Source: Patescibacteria group bacterium UBA3458 (GTDB lineage Bacteria > Patescibacteriota > Minisyncoccia > Phycocordibacterales > UBA2100). From it: DNA of 16,951 bases. The stretch spans positions 1-16,951 of the forward strand of contig DFRR01000007.1 in NCBI GenBank assembly GCA_002378745.1, written 5' to 3'. The position numbers and the translations under genes are program-made. Of this stretch, positions 14,301 to 16,951 are shown in pieces; position 1 is the stretch's first letter; every line of letters starts with the position of its first letter. A model generated the notes under the pieces. That model did no database searches, had not been told where the DNA came from, and saw nothing but the letters and a program-made list of their open reading frames with translations.

Positions 14301-14678
14301 GTTTTGGAACGCAATAACTGCTGCCCGGGTCTTTGCACCAAAGTATGATGACTCGTTACCAGGTGAACCTGCTCCTGAAGTTGAAACGGTAAATCCTTTC
14401 GCGTTCAAGAACTTTTGGATGTTCATAACTTCGCCTCCCTGGTCACCTAGTTCGTGATTAAGAGTGAAGTTGTAACTTCCGGTAGTGGTTGTTGAACCAC
14501 CAGTCATCCCTGCAAGCTGTGCCTGCAATGATGAAATTGTTGAGAGCAATGAGTTGATTTGTGCGGTAAGTTCTTCAACTGTTTGTGCTGATGCCGGTGT
14601 GACAAAAGCAAACGAGAAGATCATCGCAACTCCAACTGCTGCTGCTGCAACTTTGTTTGTTGTTAATGCAATACTCAT
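11304..14678 (-). CDS. Putative S-layer/surface protein with peptidoglycan-binding-like domain, 1124 aa
   Basis: A signal peptide (residues 1-31, ending PASA) is followed by a coiled coil (32-58, VEELTAQINSLLSTISSLQA) and a peptidoglycan-binding-1-like domain (73-155, with VMNIQKFLNAKGF, SSYFGAKTRAAVIAFQNANA and GYWGPSTRAA). A GT-repeat linker (159-174) then leads into about 900 residues of beta-rich, Thr/Ser/Gly/Asp-rich sequence with repeated Ig-like units. There is no transmembrane tail and almost no Cys. This is the usual architecture of presumed S-layer proteins in Patescibacteria, whose cells are known to carry an S-layer. The gene has its own promoter, a 5' stem-loop and a strong terminator, consistent with high expression. 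The ATG has no Shine-Dalgarno site. S-layer identity is inferred from architecture. Confidence 0.82.
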   Translation of the reverse strand: MSIALTTNKVAAAAVGVAMIFSFAFVTPASAQTVEELTAQINSLLSTISSLQAQLAGMTGGSTTTTGSYNFTLNHELGDQGGEVMNIQKFLNAKGFTVSTSGAGSPGNESSYFGAKTRAAVIAFQNANAATILAPVGLSAGTGYWGPSTRAAANAMSAGTGTGTGTGTTPTGTGLTVSAAAQPANGLAPESAARVPFTKFVVTNNSGSAQTINNVTVERGGLASNLSFDGVVLLDQNGTQIGNAKVLNSNNQATIGSTVTLNPGESRTFTVAANMEDVLDARAGEVATFSVVSINTSATVSGSLPITGAAHTINATLAIGSASGIRGTEDPNGNQSKEIGTQGYVFTAIRLTAGSQEDVRLHSIRFDMSGSASAGDLANVQVLVDGVAYTPSVDGDTYTASFGSGIVIKEGFSKEVVVKGDIVGGTSRTIAFDIEEFTDINVTGETYGYGITVTDGGAGFTTTEPVYDASVVTVLAGTFNSVAKSNAAPAANIGIQSQDEILGGFTVDLKGEAINVQTMNFDVTVDAGSTSRTITNVTLVDQNGAVLAGPVDSSTLATSGGTNTDAITFSSVDLPVGVTTLYLKGQLDSNWVLNDTLAVSTQPSTDWSSAKGQTTGDNVTLPTATATANTMTVKTASLSAITLTANPATRSIVAGATDYVFATINLDASNSGEDVKVTALVLEDTLGDAGDDAGDIDNVEIWANLSGGTTNDSVRGDVFETRVADAEQFVDSGASDETLSISLDNHITVKKNSSVDIAVVADLASGATTGDTHTISLDTDAGDVTAVGLTSGSSVSVTPTGSGQTQTVAGSGTLTTSVDSSSPIASLLLDNTTTEQTVAVFRLAASNVEDLDVDSLLLTSGNTAVEKFVFYNGSTKLGEKTNAGSPEFFLNDGQLTVPANGHVLVTVKAVMRNIDGTTVANGASVAVVLDNAETTGKSSGTAADSGTNRTAATHTVYEAYPVFAFDNSGVSSVLTQNANHLIAKLKITNPGNEDVTFSAGAATSTLSIQVQVVGDNTDSGTETITLKDEDGITLDTGTITSSTTVTQIDFTTWTNTLTIPARGSETVSIFADTSDLEDDGDSIQVWLDDTAADATFGIDGSGAYAEGDVLFRGDIFGPTAVNPS

Positions 14679-14693
14679 AATTATGTAATTAAT

Positions 14694-14711
14694 GTACGTT
14701 GTTACACGTAC
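14694..14711 (-). other. 5' stem-loop in the S-layer mRNA leader
   Basis: GTACGT-TGTTAC-ACGTAC forms a 6-bp stem near the predicted 5' end of the S-layer-like mRNA (start about 14707). A 5'-terminal stem of this kind can stabilise abundant mRNAs; that role is an inference. Confidence 0.4.
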
Positions 14712-14713
14712 AG

Positions 14714-14743
14714 CTTATAGACCTAATTGACTATGAATGTCCC
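14714..14743 (-). promoter_or_regulatory. Putative promoter of the S-layer-like gene
   Basis: On the minus strand GGGACA (14743-14738), an 18-nt spacer and TATAAG (14719-14714). It is the best match in the 120 nt before the gene and gives a leader of about 28 nt. Confidence 0.45.
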
Positions 14744-14750
14744 GGCTAAT

Positions 14751-14766
14751 TCGGGGATATCCCCGA
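14751..14766. repeat. 16-nt perfect palindrome
   Basis: TCGGGGAT-ATCCCCGA lies just upstream of the S-layer promoter, eight bases beyond its -35 candidate. It could be an operator. It has the same GGGGAT/ATCCCC elements as the palindrome at the window end (16930-16951), arranged differently. Confidence 0.5.
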
Positions 14767-14795
14767 GTACTGATGTGCCCGGAGACTCTCATAGC

Positions 14796-14836
14796 TGTGA
14801 CATTAGTTCGTCGACCAAACTAACCTCACATTTTTT
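14796..14836 (+). terminator. Plus-strand terminator without an obvious gene
   Basis: TGTGA-CA-TTAGTT pairs with AACTAA-CC-TCACA (one internal mismatch pair) and is followed by six T on the plus strand. No plus-strand coding sequence precedes it, so it would end an unknown short RNA or antisense transcript running from the S-layer promoter region. Confidence 0.55.
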
Positions 14837-14883
14837 CTTCCACACATCTTGCGATATGTGGGCGCCCTCTCTCCTACCTGTGT

Positions 14884-14923
14884 GACAACGATTACTACTA
14901 ATATAATGTGTAATGGAGTTGTC
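14884..14923 (+). promoter_or_regulatory. TATAAT box inside a long inverted repeat
   Basis: GACAAC-G-ATTAC (14884-14895) and GTAAT-GGA-GTTGTC (14910-14923) form an inverted repeat centred on TATAAT (14902-14907, plus strand). This is the layout of a promoter whose -10 lies between operator half-sites. No clear -35 is present at 17 nt, and no plus-strand gene follows. Confidence 0.35.
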
Positions 14924-15000
14924 GCACTGCAGTCGAGCTGACTGTTACTTCTAATTGCCATCTCACCACTACCATTATTTCGACACAGTAGTATGTGAGT

Positions 15001-15017
15001 TAGCGAACAAAATTTTG
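15001..15017. repeat. Direct repeat copy 1 around the GIY-YIG region
   Basis: TAGCGAACAAAATTTTG recurs with one inserted base at 15604-15621, same orientation, about 600 bp away. The two copies bracket the GIY-YIG gene and its inverted repeats. Confidence 0.4.
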
Positions 15018-15196
15018 AACGGTGTGTCTGTCGTGCGGAATGCTTGTACGCTACGAGAGCGTGCAAGGTGCGGAACGTTGCTTCAATGTTCGGAAATGTT
15101 TCTGCGAGTGTAGACGAAGAGTTCCGTCAACACTTACATTTCACACCTACGTCATGTAGGTCTGAATTCACTTGTCCTCATGTATGTATCATGTGC

Positions 15197-15216
15197 TCCA
15201 GCACTAACTTTGATGT
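15197..15216. repeat. Left inverted repeat of the GIY-YIG unit
   Basis: TCCAGCACTAACTTTGATGT matches the reverse complement of 15478-15497 in 19 of 20 positions. The stop codon of the GIY-YIG gene (TAG, 15206-15204) lies inside it. Confidence 0.75.
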
Positions 15217-15464
15217 AGACGGCTGCGCGATATGCGCTTCTTTAATTGCGCCTTCGCCTGACCGTGATGCTTTATTCGATGCTCCCGAGTGCGAGCGTCT
15301 TCTTCATTGCGATACGCTTCGTAGAAAACAAGCTCCCACTGCATGCCTCGGGTTGATCGCGACTTGCCAGAGTTATGCTCGCGCAACCGTCTGCGCAAAT
15401 CGTTTGTGCATCCGAAATATAACTCACCGTGAGTGTTCTCTAGTACGTATACGTAGAACATCAT
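15204..15464 (-). CDS. GIY-YIG endonuclease-domain protein, 86 aa
   Basis: This is a single-domain protein of the small UPF0213/YhbQ-like GIY-YIG type. The GIY position is YVYVLEN (4-10) and the YIG position is LYFGCTNDLRRRLREHNSGK (15-34), giving YVY and YFG. The catalytic Arg is likely R25 or R26, the conserved Glu is in VFYEAYRNEEDARTRE, and the basic tail AQLKKRISRSR would bind DNA. Stand-alone GIY-YIG proteins act in DNA repair, or as nucleases of mobile elements. Here the gene is tightly bracketed by 20-bp inverted repeats, favouring a mobile-element reading. Two consecutive ATG codons (15464, 15461) start it, without a Shine-Dalgarno site. TATAAT at 15555-15550 may be its promoter. Confidence 0.9.
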   Translation of the reverse strand: MMFYVYVLENTHGELYFGCTNDLRRRLREHNSGKSRSTRGMQWELVFYEAYRNEEDARTREHRIKHHGQAKAQLKKRISRSRLHQS

Positions 15465-15477
15465 GGTGTCAGTCTAA

Positions 15478-15497
15478 CACCAAAGTTAGTGCTGGAT
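15478..15497. repeat. Right inverted repeat of the GIY-YIG unit
   Basis: This is the reverse-complement partner of 15197-15216. It lies 13 bases upstream of the GIY-YIG start codon, inside the predicted leader. Sixteen consecutive bases (TCCAGCACTAACTTTG) are identical, and similarity continues through an AGAC after a one-base gap. Confidence 0.75.
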
Positions 15498-15549
15498 GAA
15501 TTGTCAATGAACACACGAGTGCACGCACAAGCGCGCAACTCATACCCAC

Positions 15550-15577
15550 ATTATATAGTGCCCAGCCAAGGGAGCAA
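15550..15577 (-). promoter_or_regulatory. Putative promoter of the GIY-YIG gene
   Basis: On the minus strand TTGCTC (15577-15572), a 16-nt spacer and TATAAT (15555-15550). The leader of about 80 nt would contain the right inverted repeat. Confidence 0.4.
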
Positions 15578-15603
15578 TAAACTGTAGTAGTTCGTAATGT
15601 GGA

Positions 15604-15621
15604 TAGCGAACAAAACTTTTG
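15604..15621. repeat. Direct repeat copy 2 around the GIY-YIG region
   Basis: TAGCGAACAAAACTTTTG, the partner of 15001-15017 with one extra C. The surroundings also share TATGTGAGT, located before copy 1 and after copy 2. Confidence 0.4.
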
Positions 15622-15860
15622 TATGTGAGTGAGAAAGTGCTCATGCGAGAGTGCTTTCACCTACGCTAAAGCGACCGCTGGTGAGCGGCTTTTGTTCTTG
15701 GCTTTAACGTACTGCGAAGGATACTATTTTGGCGCGTAAAGTCAATAAAACAGGGCTGCTAAACGACAGTTTCAAAATCAGAAAGTAGGAACAGTCGAGT
15801 GTATGGCTACTGGTTTATGGAGTTGATAGTTGCTAGTTTATAGTTGATAGCGCGACGTAC
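15622..15860. other. Non-coding region with a terminator and low-complexity repeats
   Basis: I see no gene here. It holds the plus-strand terminator at 15675-15697 and, at 15803-15850, short tandem words ending in TAG or TTTA (TTGATAG, TTGCTAG, TTTATAG, TTGATAG). GCTACTGG (15806-15813) has an inverted partner CCAGTAGC beyond the large terminator near 15920. Confidence 0.45.
15675..15697 (+). terminator. Terminator-like hairpin without an obvious gene
   Basis: CCGCT-GGTG-AGCGG is followed by CTTTTGTTCTT on the plus strand. No plus-strand gene precedes it; a short RNA from 15500-15670 is possible. Confidence 0.45.
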
Positions 15861-15907
15861 AAACGACAAAACCCCGTATTCCTTTAGGAATGCGGGGTTT
15901 GTCGTTT
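15861..15907. terminator. Long bidirectional terminator after the winged-helix gene
   Basis: About 21 bp of stem (AAACGACAAAACCCCGTATTCC against its near-complement, one G-T pair and one bulge) surround a 4-nt loop. It lies 36 nt after the stop of the 15943-16764 gene. Confidence 0.8.
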
Positions 15908-15942
15908 CTATGAGCTAATGGCCAGTAGCTAAAAGCTAGCGG

Positions 15943-16764
15943 CTATACAACCAATGAGTACGTAGTCCACCGCTTGGAACCCTCTCGCTTCACCACGCCG
16001 TCGGCGACGAGCGATGCGAGCTCTCGCTGAATACTCTTCTCGCTGTGCTCTGGGAGCTCCTTCGCGATGTCCTTAATGTGTACCGGGTTGTGTTTTGTAA
16101 CGATGTCGAGTACCGCCATGCGTCGGTTCTTGCGTTGTCGTTTTGCACGCAAAGATTGAGGACGCTTGCTTGTTTCCTGCTTTGTGTCCGTTATAGAAAT
16201 GCTGTCCGTTACAGTGTCCTTTACAGAAGTGTCCGTGAGCGTCTTCTTTTGTCCGTTAGAATGTCCGTGCGAGAGTACCTTTTTTTCTTCGCGTGATGGT
16301 GCAACAAAGTCCTGCTCAGAGAGTGCAACACCTTCTGACGCAGGAGCACTCGCAGAGGTGTGTATGAAGCGTGCAAGGTCTGCATATGCGTACTTCAACA
16401 TTTCCAGGTTCATGTCTGAAATATAGCCAGACGCATGCACGATATCGAGTAGCGAAAGAATCTCACGAATGGATGCAGTGACACTTCGTACAGTGTCGGA
16501 GTCAGTGCGGTGGAGTCCATCACGAAGTGCCATGACACTTCCGAGTAGCTGTTGGCTGTGTGTGCGCACCGCAGCACGAACCGGCTCATCTTTAGGAACA
16601 AAGTTGGTAACTAGATGCGTCGCAAGTACGATACGTTCACCTTTTTTGTATGCAATTTCAGCGGCTTTATTTTGTCCGAAAGGACTCACGGAGAGATTCG
16701 CTTCAAAAGACAAACTTTCGTAGTTTATATTGCCTCTTTGTATTTCTTTGTCCTTTATAGTCAT
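15943..16764 (-). CDS. Winged-helix DNA-binding protein with internal operator-like repeats, 273 aa
   Basis: The C-terminal part (about 212-272) is a winged helix-turn-helix: MAVLDIVTKHNPVHIKDIAK, then SEKSIQRELASLVADGVVKR and the wing EGSKRWTTYSL. A basic patch (RAKRQRKNRR) precedes it. Residues 35-135 are helical (GERIVLATHLVTNFVPKDEP, LRDGLHR, SIREILSLLDIVHASGYISD) and probably dimerise. The two are joined by a Ser/Thr/Asp-rich linker (about 136-205). The linker codons contain six copies of a 9-bp motif that also occurs eight times over the promoter and leader, suggesting that the protein regulates its own gene. I do not know the family name. The ATG at 16764 is preceded only by weak GGAC; the promoter TTGACC-N16-TATAAT lies about 90 nt upstream. 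Confidence 0.75.
   Translation of the reverse strand: MTIKDKEIQRGNINYESLSFEANLSVSPFGQNKAAEIAYKKGERIVLATHLVTNFVPKDEPVRAAVRTHSQQLLGSVMALRDGLHRTDSDTVRSVTASIREILSLLDIVHASGYISDMNLEMLKYAYADLARFIHTSASAPASEGVALSEQDFVAPSREEKKVLSHGHSNGQKKTLTDTSVKDTVTDSISITDTKQETSKRPQSLRAKRQRKNRRMAVLDIVTKHNPVHIKDIAKELPEHSEKSIQRELASLVADGVVKREGSKRWTTYSLVV
16185..16270. repeat. Intragenic cluster of six TGTCC motifs
   Basis: Copies start at 16185, 16203, 16215, 16230, 16250 and 16262. They read TGTCCGTTA (three times), TGTCCTTTA, TGTCCGTGA and TGTCCGTGC, with starts 12-20 bp apart. Four copies encode ACG/AAG-GAC in one frame, while the copies at 16250 and 16262 fall in another frame (AAC/CAC-GGA-CA). The DNA motif, not a peptide repeat, is therefore conserved. 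Confidence 0.8.
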
Positions 16765-16872
16765 GCGCTTGTCCGTTATCTAAAGGACATTTTTGCACTA
16801 ATCTTTTGTCCTTTAGAACGTGTCCGTAATGGTGTCCGTTACGTTATGTCCATTATAGGTTTCTGTCCTTGA
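16749..16872. repeat. Promoter and leader cluster of eight TGTCC motifs
   Basis: Forward copies start at 16749, 16770, 16807, 16821, 16833, 16847 and 16864, and one reversed copy (TAAAGGACA) lies at 16781. They run from the first codons of the winged-helix gene through its leader, across the -10 box and into the promoter spacer. Starts of neighbouring forward copies are 12-26 bp apart. Confidence 0.8.
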
Positions 16873-16879
16873 AGGTCAA
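16852..16879 (-). promoter_or_regulatory. Promoter of the winged-helix gene
   Basis: On the minus strand TTGACC (16879-16874), a 16-nt spacer and TATAAT (16857-16852). Two repeat motifs overlap it, one across the -10 and one in the spacer, so bound protein would block RNA polymerase. Confidence 0.7.
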
Positions 16880-16909
16880 GGGCAACGCGCATGAGCACGT
16901 TACCCTTGA
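16876..16909. repeat. Inverted repeat abutting the -35 box
   Basis: TCAAGGG-C-AACG and CGTT-A-CCCTTGA form a 12-bp stem with one mismatch around a 10-nt centre. It overlaps the -35 by four bases. It could be a second operator, an upstream terminator without T-run, or a REP-like palindrome. Confidence 0.5.
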
Positions 16910-16929
16910 GTTGATAGAGAAACGAACCC

Positions 16930-16951
16930 GAGCATCCCCATGGGGATGCTC
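16930..16951. repeat. 22-nt perfect palindrome at the window end
   Basis: GAGCATCCCCA/TGGGGATGCTC is a perfect palindrome that reaches the last base and may continue beyond. It could be a terminator or a dispersed palindrome. Confidence 0.55.

Larger units (their letters stand above)
14837..15196. other. Non-coding region with hairpins and one operator-like inverted repeat
   Basis: No ORF here looks protein-coding. The stretch holds hairpins CCACACAT/TATGTGG (near 14846-14868), CTTGTACGCT/AGCGTGCAAG (15043-15067) and ACCTAC/GTAGGT (near 15147-15163), and three CGGAA words at 15036, 15071 and 15091. I see no tRNA, tmRNA, SRP or RNase P signature. Confidence 0.5.

Noticed and set aside
14803..15066. 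An 87-aa minus-strand ORF upstream of the S-layer gene
   Set aside because: No start signal, no recognisable pattern, and it runs through hairpins and the operator-like repeat.
15044..15499. A 151-aa plus-strand ORF
   Set aside because: It is antisense to the GIY-YIG gene, Cys-rich and without family resemblance; the minus strand explains the region.
16185..16872. The TGTCC repeats as a CRISPR array
   Set aside because: The units are only 9 bp, degenerate, irregularly spaced 12-26 bp apart, and partly inside a coding sequence; no spacers of CRISPR length exist.

Overview
The window looks like a chromosomal segment of a Patescibacteria (Candidate Phyla Radiation) bacterium, probably of the Parcubacteria type. 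The evidence is a large secreted protein with a signal peptide, a coiled coil, a peptidoglycan-binding-like domain and about 900 residues of beta-rich S-layer-like sequence; many small unrecognised proteins; rplJ-rplL without rpoB downstream; and a 23S rRNA gene that does not follow a 16S gene. The lineage call is an inference from content. Nearly all genes lie on the minus strand; only one small gene (4311-4610) is on the plus strand.

Layout. 1-523 is the 5' part of a 23S rRNA gene (minus strand). Its leader is highly structured and contains a boxA-like site, but no 16S or tRNA gene. A consensus promoter (915-942) drives this region, yet a canonical terminator (810-830) lies between promoter and rRNA. 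Next come an 82-aa protein (991-1239), a membrane protein made of two MscS-type TM-helix repeats (1346-2032) and a winged-helix/nucleotidyltransferase-like protein (2176-2829). The rplJ-rplL operon (3039-4125) follows, with a probable L10 autoregulatory leader; L7/L12 has an unusual acidic N-terminal extension. 4311-4814 holds two small convergent genes, one of them a 52-aa membrane protein.

4902-8404 is a two-gene operon for a membrane-anchored protein and a 1000-aa secreted protein with a zinc phospholipase C/P1-nuclease-like head, an Ig-like domain and a lamin-tail domain. 8461-9228 is a compact RAYT (Y1 transposase) unit bounded by matching hairpins. Then come a polytopic membrane protein (9261-10262), a membrane-anchored protein related in layout to the phospholipase neighbour (10405-11022), and the S-layer-like gene (11304-14678) with its own promoter and terminator. 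14679-15942 is mostly non-coding, with several hairpins and repeats around a GIY-YIG gene (15204-15464) that is itself bracketed by 20-bp inverted repeats.

15943-16764 encodes a winged-helix DNA-binding protein. It stands out because 14 copies of a 9-bp motif (TGTCC-N-TTA-like) cluster both over its promoter and leader and inside its coding sequence. They occur in more than one reading frame, which points to a DNA-level binding array, most simply autoregulation.

The most interesting signals are this repeat array, the two hairpin or inverted-repeat-bounded single-gene nuclease units, whose stop codons both lie inside the terminal repeat, and the solitary 23S unit with a terminator between promoter and rRNA.
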